From Enterobacter cloacae subsp. cloacae ATCC 13047 (GTDB lineage: Bacteria > Pseudomonadota > Gammaproteobacteria > Enterobacterales > Enterobacteriaceae): a stretch of 64,000 nt of DNA. The translations under genes were made by a program, and so were the position numbers. Positions 1 to 8,366 of the stretch are shown piece after piece. Under the pieces are notes generated by a model that was not told the origin of the DNA, ran no database searches, and worked only from the letters and a program-made list of their open reading frames with translations. The stretch lies in the NCBI RefSeq assembly GCF_000025565.1, contig NC_014121.1:2728001-2792000 (forward strand). Reading direction: 5' to 3'. Numbering within the stretch: the first letter of the stretch is position 1; each line of letters opens with the position of its first letter.

Positions 1-103
1 AAAACGGCGGCAAGGCTTGTCTGGTGCGGTTCTTCTTAATTTTATTGCACAAATTTCGTTCAGAAATTGTTAAATAATCGGTATACGGAACTTTTTTTTT
101 CAT

Positions 104-160
104 ATGCCTGACGGACTTCACACTTGTAAGTTTTCAGCTACGTTGTAGACTTTACATCGC
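104..160 (+). promoter_or_regulatory. ompA promoter and start of long 5' leader
   Basis: A -35 TTGTAA (124-129) and a -10 TAGACT (146-151) are 16 bases apart. Transcription should begin near 158-160, which gives the leader of about 133 bases known for ompA mRNA. Bases 104-123 resemble the CRP site of E. coli ompA only weakly. The leader (160-290) keeps the GC-rich 5' hairpin (around 160-185) that stabilises the E. coli message. Bases 1-103 hold no gene I can support. Confidence 0.7.
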
Positions 161-290
161 CAGGGGTGCTCGGCCTAAGCCGAAGATATCGGTAGATTTA
201 TATTTGACCACGCCCCCCGGTGAAGGATTTAACCGTGATTCTCGATTGAGATTTTCATGGCGAATTTTGGATGATAACGAGGCGCAAAAA

Positions 291-1346
291 ATGAAAAAGA
301 CAGCTATCGCGATTGCAGTGGCACTGGCTGGCTTCGCTACCGTAGCGCAGGCCGCTCCGAAAGATAATACCTGGTATGCAGGTGGTAAACTGGGCTGGTC
401 TCAGTTCCATGACACCGGCTGGTACAACAGCGCAAACAACAATGATGGCCCGACTCACGAGAGCCAGCTTGGTGCAGGTGCGTTCGGTGGCTATCAGGTT
501 AACCCGTATGTTGGCTTTGAAATGGGTTACGACTGGTTAGGTCGTATGCCTTACAAAGGCAACGAAACCAATGGCGCTTTCAAAGCTCAGGGCGTTCAGC
601 TGACTGCTAAACTGGGTTACCCAGTAACTGACGATCTGGACGTGTACACCCGTCTGGGCGGCATGGTATGGCGCGCTGACTCCAGCAACAGCAACGCTGG
701 CGACGACCACGACACTGGTGTTTCCCCAGTATTCGCTGGTGGCGTAGAGTGGGCTATGACCCGTGATATCGCTACCCGTCTGGAATACCAGTGGGTTAAC
801 AACATCGGTGACGGTGCTACCGTTGGTGTTCGTCCAGACAACGGCATGCTGAGCGTAGGTGTTTCCTACCGCTTCGGCCAGCAGGAAGATGCAGCACCAG
901 TTGTTGCTCCAGCGCCGGCTCCAGCTCCAGAAGTACAGACCAAGCACTTCACTCTGAAGTCTGACGTTCTGTTCAACTTCAACAAAGCGACCCTGAAACC
1001 AGAAGGTCAGCAGGCACTGGATCAGCTGTACACCCAGCTGAGCAACCTGGATCCTAAAGACGGTTCTGTAGTGGTTCTGGGCTTCACCGACCGTATCGGT
1101 TCTGACGCTTACAACCAGAAACTGTCTGAGAAACGTGCTCAGTCTGTTGTTGATTACCTGATCTCTAAAGGTATCCCAGCTAACAAGATCTCCCCACGTG
1201 GTATGGGCGAATCTAACCCAGTTACTGGCAACACCTGTGACAACGTTAAAGCTCGCGCTGCTCTGATCGACTGCCTGGCACCAGATCGTCGCGTAGAGAT
1301 CGAAGTTAAAGGCGTTAAAGACGTTGTAACTCAGCCAGCGGCTTAA
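291..1346 (+). CDS. ompA: Outer membrane protein A (OmpA)
   Basis: OmpA is an abundant two-domain outer-membrane protein that tethers the membrane to peptidoglycan and serves as a phage and colicin receptor. The 351-residue product begins with a signal peptide ending AQA before APKDNTW. An eight-stranded beta barrel follows, ending about residue 195 in GVSYRFGQ. Next come an Ala-Pro linker and a C-terminal OmpA peptidoglycan-binding domain with the typical [12 protein letters not shown] segment and two cysteines near residues 311 and 323. The start at 291 is chosen because it gives [10 protein letters not shown]. An in-frame ATG-like start at 204 lies inside the conserved untranslated leader. 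Loop sequences differ from E. coli and look Enterobacter-like. Confidence 0.98.
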   Translation: MKKTAIAIAVALAGFATVAQAAPKDNTWYAGGKLGWSQFHDTGWYNSANNNDGPTHESQLGAGAFGGYQVNPYVGFEMGYDWLGRMPYKGNETNGAFKAQGVQLTAKLGYPVTDDLDVYTRLGGMVWRADSSNSNAGDDHDTGVSPVFAGGVEWAMTRDIATRLEYQWVNNIGDGATVGVRPDNGMLSVGVSYRFGQQEDAAPVVAPAPAPAPEVQTKHFTLKSDVLFNFNKATLKPEGQQALDQLYTQLSNLDPKDGSVVVLGFTDRIGSDAYNQKLSEKRAQSVVDYLISKGIPANKISPRGMGESNPVTGNTCDNVKARAALIDCLAPDRRVEIEVKGVKDVVTQPAA

Positions 1347-1360
1347 GTTATCGTCTTATA

Positions 1361-1387
1361 AAAAAACCCCGCCATGCGGGGTTTTTT
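1361..1387 (+). terminator. ompA rho-independent terminator
   Basis: The inverted repeat AACCCCGC-CAT-GCGGGGTT is followed by a T run 15 bases after the ompA stop. The A run on the other side lets it also work for the converging matP transcript. Confidence 0.85.
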
Positions 1388-1409
1388 ATTATCTGAAGAA
1401 ACTCAAAAG

Positions 1410-1862
1410 TTATTTTTTACCCAGCAGCGCCTGAAGATCGTTCTTCAGCGTAGACATCTGGTTGGCGTATTTCTCTTTATGCTCGGCATCTTCAATCAAC
1501 TGCACCACCGTTTCTGACAACGTTTTTCCCCGCCGTTGCGCAAGCCCTGCAAGACGCTGCCAGACCATGAATTCCAGGTCGATGGATTTTTTACGGGTGT
1601 GCTGATGCTCAGCATTAAAATGCCGTTTGCGTCGTGCACGGATAGTTTGCTTCATCCGGTTCAACAGTGCCGGATTGATATGTTTCTCAATCCAGCCATT
1701 CACCTGTACCGGTTCATTTTCGAGGGTCAGCAAAATATCCACGGCCTCTTGTGCGGCGCTGGCTTCGATGTAGCAGGTAATCAGCTCCCCTTCTCGGTGC
1801 TTTTTGACCAGGTACTTCCATTTCCAGCCGCTTTCGAGATTTTCCAGTTGTTGATATTTCAT
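1410..1862 (-). CDS. matP: Macrodomain Ter protein MatP
   Basis: MatP binds 13-bp matS sites, organises the Ter macrodomain, links sister termini to the divisome through ZapB and keeps MukBEF out of Ter. The 150-residue protein equals the E. coli length. It has an N-terminal four-helix part starting [13 protein letters not shown], and a C-terminal ribbon-helix-helix around residues 90-130 ([23 protein letters not shown]) followed by a coiled-coil tail. It converges with ompA and is divergent from ycbZ. It is intact here, whereas its functional antagonist mukB is frameshifted in this sequence. Confidence 0.97.
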   Translation of the reverse strand: MKYQQLENLESGWKWKYLVKKHREGELITCYIEASAAQEAVDILLTLENEPVQVNGWIEKHINPALLNRMKQTIRARRKRHFNAEHQHTRKKSIDLEFMVWQRLAGLAQRRGKTLSETVVQLIEDAEHKEKYANQMSTLKNDLQALLGKK

Positions 1863-1984
1863 TGCGATCTCAGTGTTACCACGTAACTCTGTTCAGAATA
1901 TCAGTTTTTTAGCAATCTGCTGAAAAGAAATCATATCCTGTGAAGCGTTGCAGGCGATTCGCTTCCCGAAAACCCCAATCCTGC

Positions 1985-2014
1985 TTGGGAAGAGCCCCCC
2001 GCTTACGGTATACT
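1985..2014 (+). promoter_or_regulatory. Probable ycbZ promoter
   Basis: TTGGGA (1985-1990) and TATACT (2009-2014) are 18 bases apart, about 35 bases before the ycbZ start. This is a pattern match only. Confidence 0.45.
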
Positions 2015-2048
2015 CCACGGTTTTACATCTGACTAAAAAACATCAACT

Positions 2049-3809
2049 TTGACCATTACGAAACTTGCATGGCGTGACCTTGTTCCGGATACCGAAAGTT
2101 ATCAGGAATTGTTTGCACAGCCAGACCTCGCACAAGAACACGAATTCATACTTAGCGATACACAACCGCGTTTGCATTACGCACTGGAGCAGGTGTTAAG
2201 CCCGTGGGCGACATCTCCCTTCATGCTGCTCAAAGCCCCGGAAGAAGCCGAGTATTTAACGCTTCTGGGTGATGCCATGCGCCAGTTGCAGCCGGAAGCC
2301 AATGCTATTTACGGCGGCCAGTATCGTATTTCAGGACATGATGTCACTTTCGAACCCGCAGAACAGGCTGATGGCCGTTTTGCGGTAAAGGGCGAAGTGG
2401 TATCCGCTAACTGGGCCGAGGCCGAACAACTCTTTGGTTGCCTTCGCCAGTTCAACGGTGAGTTATCGCTGCAACCGGGCCTGGTGCATCGCGCCAATGG
2501 CGGCGTACTGATCATTTCCCTGCGTACCCTGCTCTCCCAGCCGCTGCTATGGATGCGCCTGAAAACAATTGTGAGCCAGCAACGATTTGACTGGGTGGGC
2601 TATGACGAGTCTCGGCCTCTGCCGGTCTCTGTCCCTTCCATGCCGCTGTCGTTGACCGTGGTGCTGACGGGTGACCGTGAATCGCTGGCTGATTTCCAGG
2701 AAATGGAGCCGGAGCTGGCTGCACAGGCGGTGTACAGCGAGTACGAAGACAATATTCAGATTGCTGATGCCGATGACATGGCGCAGTGGTGTCAGTGGGT
2801 GATGGCCGTTGCTGCCCGCTTTGCCCTGCCGACGCCTGCGGCTGACGCCTGGCCGGGACTTATCCGCGAAGCGGTTCGCTATACCGGTGACCAGGAGACG
2901 CTGCCGCTGTGTCCGCTCTGGATCAGCAAACAGCTGCGTGAAGTGGGTGCGATCAGTGGGAATGGCGCATTTACCGGTGAGCAACTTTCCCAGATGCTGG
3001 CCCAAAGAGAGTGGCGGGAAGGCTATCTGGCCGATCGTATGCAGGATGAAATTCTGCTGGAGCAAATTCTGGTCGAGACCGAAGGCGAGCGCATCGGACA
3101 GATCAATGCCCTGTCGGTGATTGAATTTCCCGGGCATCCGCGTGCGTTTGGCGAGCCTTCACGCATCAGCTGCGTCGTCCATATTGGCGATGGCGAGTTT
3201 ACCGACATCGAACGGAAAGCCGAGCTGGGTGGAAACATCCACGCCAAAGGCATGATGATCATGCAGGCGTTCCTGATGTCAGAGCTGCAGCTTGAGCAAC
3301 AAATCCCCTTCTCTGCCTCGCTGACGTTTGAGCAATCCTACAGCGAAGTGGATGGTGATAGCGCCTCTATGGCCGAGCTGTGTGCCTTAATCAGCGCCCT
3401 GGCGGAAGTCCCGATCAATCAGAACATCGCCATTACCGGTTCGGTCGATCAATTTGGTCGTGCCCAGCCAGTGGGGGGCCTGAATGAAAAGATTGAGGGC
3501 TTCTTCTCTATTTGTCAGCAACGCGGGTTAAACGGCAAACAGGGTGTGATTATTCCAGCCCCCAACGCACGCCATTTAAGCCTCAGCCAGGCACTGCTGG
3601 ATGCGGTAGAGCAGGGACAATTCTCCCTCTGGGCCATCGAAGGCGTCGAGGATGCACTACCCTTACTGACAAACCTGGTATGGGACGGCGAGGGACAAAC
3701 GACCCTGATGCAGACCATCCAGGAGCGCATTGCTCAGGCGACCCAGCAAGATGCTCGTCATCGTTATCCGTGGCCGTTACGCTGGTTAGGTTGGTTTAGT
3801 TCAAACTGA
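2049..3809 (+). CDS. ycbZ: Lon-like protease family protein YcbZ (LonH)
   Basis: A 586-residue protein of the Lon protease family, peptidase S16. The C-terminal half carries the Ser-Lys dyad context: [13 protein letters not shown] (Ser near residue 439) and [11 protein letters not shown] (Lys near 482). The N-terminal half keeps only a degenerate ATPase region without a clear P-loop, as in E. coli YcbZ. The start is a TTG. No upstream ATG is in frame near it, and [15 protein letters not shown] matches the family N-terminus. The FadR site of fabA overlaps the stop codon. The physiological substrate is not known to me. Confidence 0.93.
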   Translation: MTITKLAWRDLVPDTESYQELFAQPDLAQEHEFILSDTQPRLHYALEQVLSPWATSPFMLLKAPEEAEYLTLLGDAMRQLQPEANAIYGGQYRISGHDVTFEPAEQADGRFAVKGEVVSANWAEAEQLFGCLRQFNGELSLQPGLVHRANGGVLIISLRTLLSQPLLWMRLKTIVSQQRFDWVGYDESRPLPVSVPSMPLSLTVVLTGDRESLADFQEMEPELAAQAVYSEYEDNIQIADADDMAQWCQWVMAVAARFALPTPAADAWPGLIREAVRYTGDQETLPLCPLWISKQLREVGAISGNGAFTGEQLSQMLAQREWREGYLADRMQDEILLEQILVETEGERIGQINALSVIEFPGHPRAFGEPSRISCVVHIGDGEFTDIERKAELGGNIHAKGMMIMQAFLMSELQLEQQIPFSASLTFEQSYSEVDGDSASMAELCALISALAEVPINQNIAITGSVDQFGRAQPVGGLNEKIEGFFSICQQRGLNGKQGVIIPAPNARHLSLSQALLDAVEQGQFSLWAIEGVEDALPLLTNLVWDGEGQTTLMQTIQERIAQATQQDARHRYPWPLRWLGWFSSN

Positions 3810-3820
3810 TCGGACTTGTT
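3804..3820 (+). promoter_or_regulatory. FadR operator of fabA
   Basis: AACTGATCGGACTTGTT closely matches the FadR consensus AACTGGTCNGACNNGTT. FadR activates fabA when long-chain acyl-CoA is low. The site overlaps the last codons of ycbZ. Confidence 0.8.
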
Positions 3821-3821
3821 C

Positions 3822-3839
3822 AGCGTACACGTGTTAGCT
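3822..3839 (+). promoter_or_regulatory. FabR operator of fabA
   Basis: AGCGTACACGTGTTAGCT matches the FabR palindrome, one base downstream of the FadR site. FabR represses fabA and fabB according to the unsaturated/saturated acyl-thioester ratio. The abutting arrangement is the known E. coli one. Confidence 0.85.
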
Positions 3840-3877
3840 ATCCTGCGTCCTTCACTAAAATAAGGCTTACTGAGAAC

Positions 3878-4396
3878 ATGGTAGATAAACGCGAATCCTA
3901 TACAAAAGAAGATCTTCTTGCCTCTGGTCGCGGTGAACTGTTTGGCGCGAAAGGCCCACAGTTACCGGCCCCGAACATGCTGATGATGGACCGTGTCGTG
4001 AAAATGACCGAAACCGGCGGCAACTTCGATAAGGGTTACGTAGAAGCAGAACTCGATATCAATCCGGACCTGTGGTTCTTCGGTTGCCACTTTATTGGCG
4101 ATCCGGTAATGCCTGGCTGCCTGGGCCTGGATGCGATGTGGCAGCTGGTTGGCTTCTACCTGGGCTGGCTGGGCGGCGAAGGTAAAGGCCGTGCGCTGGG
4201 TGTGGGTGAAGTGAAATTCACGGGTCAGGTTCTGCCATCTGCGAAGAAAGTGACCTATCGTATTCACTTCAAACGCATTGTTAACCGCCGCCTGATTATG
4301 GGCCTGGCGGATGGCGAAGTGCTGGTAGATGGCCGTCTGATCTATACCGCGAACGACCTGAAAGTGGGCCTGTTCCAGGATACATCTGCTTTCTAA
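3878..4396 (+). CDS. fabA: 3-hydroxydecanoyl-ACP dehydratase/isomerase FabA
   Basis: A bifunctional cytosolic enzyme that dehydrates 3-hydroxydecanoyl-ACP and isomerises trans-2- to cis-3-decenoyl-ACP. This is the branch point to unsaturated fatty acids. Its 172 residues are the family length. The catalytic His lies in [12 protein letters not shown] (residue 71) and the partner Asp in LGLDAMWQ (residue 85), one number above E. coli mature numbering. It is monocistronic, with FadR and FabR sites upstream and a terminator downstream. Confidence 0.98.
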   Translation: MVDKRESYTKEDLLASGRGELFGAKGPQLPAPNMLMMDRVVKMTETGGNFDKGYVEAELDINPDLWFFGCHFIGDPVMPGCLGLDAMWQLVGFYLGWLGGEGKGRALGVGEVKFTGQVLPSAKKVTYRIHFKRIVNRRLIMGLADGEVLVDGRLIYTANDLKVGLFQDTSAF

Positions 4397-4424
4397 ACGC
4401 TGCTTTACGCGGCTTCAGAAAGGC

Positions 4425-4456
4425 GAAACCTCCGCATTGCGGAGGTTTCTGTTTTT
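4425..4456 (+). terminator. fabA terminator
   Basis: GAAACCTCCGC-ATT-GCGGAGGTTTC is followed by TGTTTTT. It lies between the convergent fabA and rmf and may serve both. Confidence 0.85.
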
Positions 4457-4468
4457 AAAGAGACGTTA

Positions 4469-4636
4469 TCAGGCTATGAGTGCCCTGTCGCCGATGGCTT
4501 CTCGCCAGCCTCCCAGCCATTGTGACCTTTGATTAATCGTCTGATAAGGACACATTTCTTTAGATCGTCCAGCGATGCCGGCCTGATAACCACGTTGATG
4601 AGCCCGTTCCAGGCGATCTCGTTTCTGTCTCTTCAT
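4469..4636 (-). CDS. rmf: Ribosome modulation factor Rmf
   Basis: A 55-codon gene on the minus strand whose product starts MKRQKRDRLERAHQRGY and ends in WLGGWREAIGDRALIA. It is nearly identical to E. coli Rmf except at the extreme C-terminus. Rmf dimerises 70S ribosomes into inactive 100S particles in stationary phase. A GAGG ribosome-binding site lies a few bases upstream. The position next to fabA is the E. coli position. The 255 bases upstream (4637-4891) should hold its growth-phase promoter. I see no other gene there. Confidence 0.96.
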   Translation of the reverse strand: MKRQKRDRLERAHQRGYQAGIAGRSKEMCPYQTINQRSQWLGGWREAIGDRALIA

Positions 4637-4840
4637 GCCTCGTTTCCCTCATTCTTTTGTCTGGTGGAAAGAAAACAGTGACTGCACAATGCGTGCAGGC
4701 ACAGATAACGAATACCCCGAATTAGTCGTAGCGTCAACGTTCAAAATTCATACGGATGTCATATTTGTGAGCTAGCCAGAAGATCATTTGTACAAAAATT
4801 GTGACCCGGGACAAGTAACGGTCTGACGTAAAACCGAAAA

Positions 4841-4876
4841 AAAACCGCAATCAGTGGCACACCGATTGCGGTTTTT
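4841..4876 (-). terminator. pqi operon terminator
   Basis: AAAACCGCAATC pairs with GATTGCGGTTTT around a 12-base loop, with A and T runs on both sides. It lies 16 bases beyond the pqiC stop. Confidence 0.8.
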
Positions 4877-4891
4877 GATGATGAATTTTAC

Positions 4892-5458
4892 TTATGGCAG
4901 CCGGGAGATTTCTCTCGCGATGTTGGCCGATTCCTGTGCCCACCCCTGGGCAAGCACTTTCACCATTTCATCATAGCCATCTTTTTGCTGCTTGAGCTCC
5001 AGATGGAACGGACGCTTAATCAGCTGTCCCTGATGGTTAAGCAGCCATTCTCCGCTGATGACAACGGCACCGTCATAACGACCATGGAAGCCCGTTACCG
5101 TCACGTTCAGCGTGTCCTGGTCGCTTCCAAGAGGCTGGGAGGCGACAACCCAGCCCGGAAGCTGGCTGCTGAGATTCGCCACCAGCGTATTGCGCAACTG
5201 TTGATCCAGCGGGCTGGCCCACAGGTTATTATTCGCAATCACATACTGCACATCGCTGGTCTGGTAAACCACCCCGTTGCCGGCCAGATAATCTGGCACA
5301 GCCACTTGCTCAACCCACAGCAGACGGTTGCCCTGTGAGGCGGTGCTCTGCGTACCCACCTGCGCCATCAGCGGCAGCTGATAGTAGCTTTTCGTTTCAC
5401 TCCCTGAGCTACAGGCCGTGAGCACCATCGCACCTACAATCGCTAGCCATTTTTTCAT
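4892..5458 (-). CDS. pqiC: Lipoprotein PqiC (YmbA), Pqi transport system
   Basis: An outer-membrane lipoprotein of the DUF330/ABC-type transport auxiliary family. It binds PqiB and completes an envelope-spanning lipid-transport conduit. Its 188 residues start with a lipoprotein signal with lipobox LTAC (Cys near residue 16). It overlaps the end of pqiB by 4 bases, so translation is probably coupled. It is the last gene of pqiABC. Confidence 0.95.
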   Translation of the reverse strand: MKKWLAIVGAMVLTACSSGSETKSYYQLPLMAQVGTQSTASQGNRLLWVEQVAVPDYLAGNGVVYQTSDVQYVIANNNLWASPLDQQLRNTLVANLSSQLPGWVVASQPLGSDQDTLNVTVTGFHGRYDGAVVISGEWLLNHQGQLIKRPFHLELKQQKDGYDEMVKVLAQGWAQESANIAREISRLP

Positions 5459-7095
5459 TGTTTCGCCCTCTTCGGCTCAGGATCCTTTTTATCTTTTGCT
5501 TCAAACACCAGCGCGTTGCTCTTCTCATTGAGCGTTTTCAGTACGGGCTGCAGTTCGCGCAAGACCTGATCAAGACGCTGCATATCAGCCACCATCTTGT
5601 TGTAGGCCGCTGAACCAGGCTGGAAGCCCTGCATGCTACGGTTCAGTTCACGCAGCGTTTTCTGCATATCCTGCGGCAATTGCTGCATGCTCTGGCTTGC
5701 CGTGAGCTTATTGATGTTATCCAGCGTGGTTTGCAGACGCTGCATCGTCTCCTGGCTCTGATGCAACGAGCCTGTCGCCGCTTCAATCATCGGATTCAGT
5801 GGCAGATTGTTGATCTTATCCAGTGTTTCCATCAGACGCTGCTGGATTTGAGCCAGACCGCTGCTCACCGTTGGAATGATCTTGTAGCCGCCAAATTCAC
5901 GGATACCGGTAATCGGCGGAGCTTTTGGATAGAAATCCATATCCACATACAGCGCACCAGTCACCAGGTTGCCAGTCTTCAGCGAGCCGCGCAGGCCACG
6001 GTTCATTAAATCGGTAATATGCGCGCCGATATCCTGATTCTCGCCAATCTGGTTAACCAGACGCTCTGGCTCAATGCGGATCAGTACCGGAATACGATAG
6101 TCATCATCAAGTACTTGCTGAAGTCCCGGCACAAAGAACGGCACCTGTCCGACCGTACCCAGACGAATACCGCGGAACTCAACGGGCGCACCCGGCTGCA
6201 GGCCGCGGACGGAATCTTTAAAGAACATCAGGTAATCAATATGATCGGTATAGAGCGCGTCCTGAATGCTTCTTTGATCGTCAAAGAGCCTGAAGGCCGT
6301 TTTCTCGGCCACCGGCTGCCCCAGATCCAGCCCTTCCGGCACGTCAAAGCTGACGCCGCCGCCAAACAGGGTGGTCAGCGACCCCATTTCAACGCGCATA
6401 CCTGCTGAGGTGAGATCGACCGCGATCCCGCTGTCTTTCCAGAAGCGTACGTTGCTGGTCACCAGACGATCGTTTGGCGCATTGATGAACAGCTGATAGC
6501 TGATGGTCCTTTTTTGCGGATCAAAGGTGCTGGTCTCGACCGAGCCAACACGATAGCCGCGGAACAACACCGGGTCGCCAGGTGAGAGCTGGCCCGCTTT
6601 TTTACTGTCGAGAATCACGCGGATCCCTTTTGCATCAGGCGGGGCTAGCGGTGGAGAGTCTAAAAGCTGATACTGGGCTGGCTGCGCCCCTTTTGCCCCC
6701 GGCTGTAGCTCAATATACGCGCCCGAGAGCAGCGTGCCTAAACCACTGATCCCTTCCCGACCGACCTGCGGTTTAACCACCCAAAAAACGGAGTCACCGT
6801 GAAGCAGCTTTTCCATCCCGGCATTTAACCGCGCTTTAATTTCTACATGCGTTAAATCATCCGTCAGGGTGGCGCTTTCAACCACCCCTACATCCACGCT
6901 GCGGCTTTTGATGGTCGTTTTACCGCCCTCAATCCCCTCGGCATTGGTGGTGATGAGCGTCACTTCCGGTCCCTGATGGCTGTAATGATAAAACAGGATC
7001 CATGCACCGATCAGCGCCGTCACGATGGGAAAAATCCACACCGGTGACCAGTTTTTGACCTTCTGCACTTTCGCCTCTCCACTCTTATTTTCCAT
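5455..7095 (-). CDS. pqiB: MCE-domain lipid transport protein PqiB
   Basis: PqiB is an inner-membrane-anchored periplasmic protein whose hexameric MCE rings and coiled-coil needle form a tunnel for lipid movement. The chosen start at 7095 gives 546 residues, the E. coli length. An upstream in-frame start would overlap pqiA. One transmembrane helix lies at about residues 20-40 (WIFPIVTALIGAWILFY). Three MCE domains follow to about residue 400, then a long helical coiled-coil region rich in Gln and Leu. The gap to pqiA is 4 bases. Confidence 0.96.
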   Translation of the reverse strand: MENKSGEAKVQKVKNWSPVWIFPIVTALIGAWILFYHYSHQGPEVTLITTNAEGIEGGKTTIKSRSVDVGVVESATLTDDLTHVEIKARLNAGMEKLLHGDSVFWVVKPQVGREGISGLGTLLSGAYIELQPGAKGAQPAQYQLLDSPPLAPPDAKGIRVILDSKKAGQLSPGDPVLFRGYRVGSVETSTFDPQKRTISYQLFINAPNDRLVTSNVRFWKDSGIAVDLTSAGMRVEMGSLTTLFGGGVSFDVPEGLDLGQPVAEKTAFRLFDDQRSIQDALYTDHIDYLMFFKDSVRGLQPGAPVEFRGIRLGTVGQVPFFVPGLQQVLDDDYRIPVLIRIEPERLVNQIGENQDIGAHITDLMNRGLRGSLKTGNLVTGALYVDMDFYPKAPPITGIREFGGYKIIPTVSSGLAQIQQRLMETLDKINNLPLNPMIEAATGSLHQSQETMQRLQTTLDNINKLTASQSMQQLPQDMQKTLRELNRSMQGFQPGSAAYNKMVADMQRLDQVLRELQPVLKTLNEKSNALVFEAKDKKDPEPKRAKQ

Positions 7096-7099
7096 GCTC

Positions 7100-8353
7100 T
7101 TACTCTTCCTCATGGCTTGATTCAGGCTCACGATCCCACGATAAACGAGGATCGAAGGTCATGGCCGCAAACATGGTCATAATCACGACCAGCGCAAACA
7201 TTAAAGCCCCCATCGCAGGATAAATACTCATCAAACCGCCCATCCGCACCAGTGCAGAGAGAACGGCAATGACAAACACGTCAATCATTGACCAGCGTCC
7301 AACAAACTCGACAACTTCATAAATGAGGTGCATGCGTTCGCTGTCGCGTTTGCCGTGCCCTTTCGCATCCCAGCAGAGCCAGGCAATCGCGATCATTTTT
7401 AAGGTAGGCACCATAATACTGGCGATAAAAATCACCCCAGCCACCGGATAAGATCCCTCGCCCCACAGCAATATCACCCCGGCGAGGATCGTCGAGGGCA
7501 TTTTGTCACCGAGCAAATCGGTGATCATAATCGGCAGAATATTCGCGGGAAGATACAGCATGACAGAGGTCACCAGCAGCGCCATGGTCCACTGCAGGCT
7601 ATTTTTGCGTCGCACATGACCTTTGGTTTCACAGCGTGGGCAGACGTCCAGATCCGCGGGCAGCACGGCAGTACAGCAGGAGCAAGAGCGCAGTCCCTGG
7701 CGGATCCCCGGCACGCCAACCTTCACCGTCTGGGCAAGTGTGGGAGCCGGAGCGATATCATCCCATGCCCAACGTCGGTCAACGCACTGGAATGCGCGCA
7801 GCTGCAGCACGCAATAGAGACACCACGGGATAAAGCTGCTGCCAATCCCCACGTCACCGTAGGCCATCAGCTTTACGAAGCTGACCAGAATACCCGCCAG
7901 AAAAATCTCGGCCATCCCCCAGCTTTTAAGCTGAAACAGGACTCGCGCCAGTTTGATTTTCAGGGCTGCGGGCATTTTTACGCGGTTGACCAGCAAAAGG
8001 ATGACAACCAGACAAAAAGCCGGAACGATCTGCACAAACAGAAGGAAGAAGGTGCCGAGGCTGGCGTAATCTTCCGAGAACATCACCCCCGGAATTTCAA
8101 GCAGATCAACCTGGCTTGTCATCCCTCCCACCTTCATATAGATGAAGGGGAAGAGATTAGAGAGCAACAACATGAACAACGCGGCCAGCGCATACGCCGT
8201 GGGACGCTGTCTTGGCGCGTCCCATTCGGTTGTCAACGTTGTGCCGCAACGCGGGCACAGGGCCTTATGTCCGTGACCAAGCTCTGGCAACGCCACGAGC
8301 ATATCGCATTGCGAGCATAATATATGCCTGTCGGCATGGTGCTGGTCACACAT
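7100..8353 (-). CDS. pqiA: Inner-membrane protein PqiA
   Basis: A 417-residue polytopic inner-membrane protein of the PqiA/YebS family and partner of PqiB in lipid trafficking. Two homologous halves each start with a zinc-ribbon-like pair: CSQCD/CPRCG near residues 14-38, and CSCCTAVL/CPRCETKG near 225-245. Each is followed by four predicted membrane helices. It is first gene of pqiABC. In E. coli the operon is SoxRS-inducible. I did not identify a soxbox here. Confidence 0.96.
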   Translation of the reverse strand: MCDQHHADRHILCSQCDMLVALPELGHGHKALCPRCGTTLTTEWDAPRQRPTAYALAALFMLLLSNLFPFIYMKVGGMTSQVDLLEIPGVMFSEDYASLGTFFLLFVQIVPAFCLVVILLLVNRVKMPAALKIKLARVLFQLKSWGMAEIFLAGILVSFVKLMAYGDVGIGSSFIPWCLYCVLQLRAFQCVDRRWAWDDIAPAPTLAQTVKVGVPGIRQGLRSCSCCTAVLPADLDVCPRCETKGHVRRKNSLQWTMALLVTSVMLYLPANILPIMITDLLGDKMPSTILAGVILLWGEGSYPVAGVIFIASIMVPTLKMIAIAWLCWDAKGHGKRDSERMHLIYEVVEFVGRWSMIDVFVIAVLSALVRMGGLMSIYPAMGALMFALVVIMTMFAAMTFDPRLSWDREPESSHEEE

Positions 8354-8366
8354 ATGTTATCCCTGT

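Noticed and set aside
204..290. Upstream extension of ompA
   Set aside because: These bases are the conserved untranslated leader. The signal peptide starts at 291.
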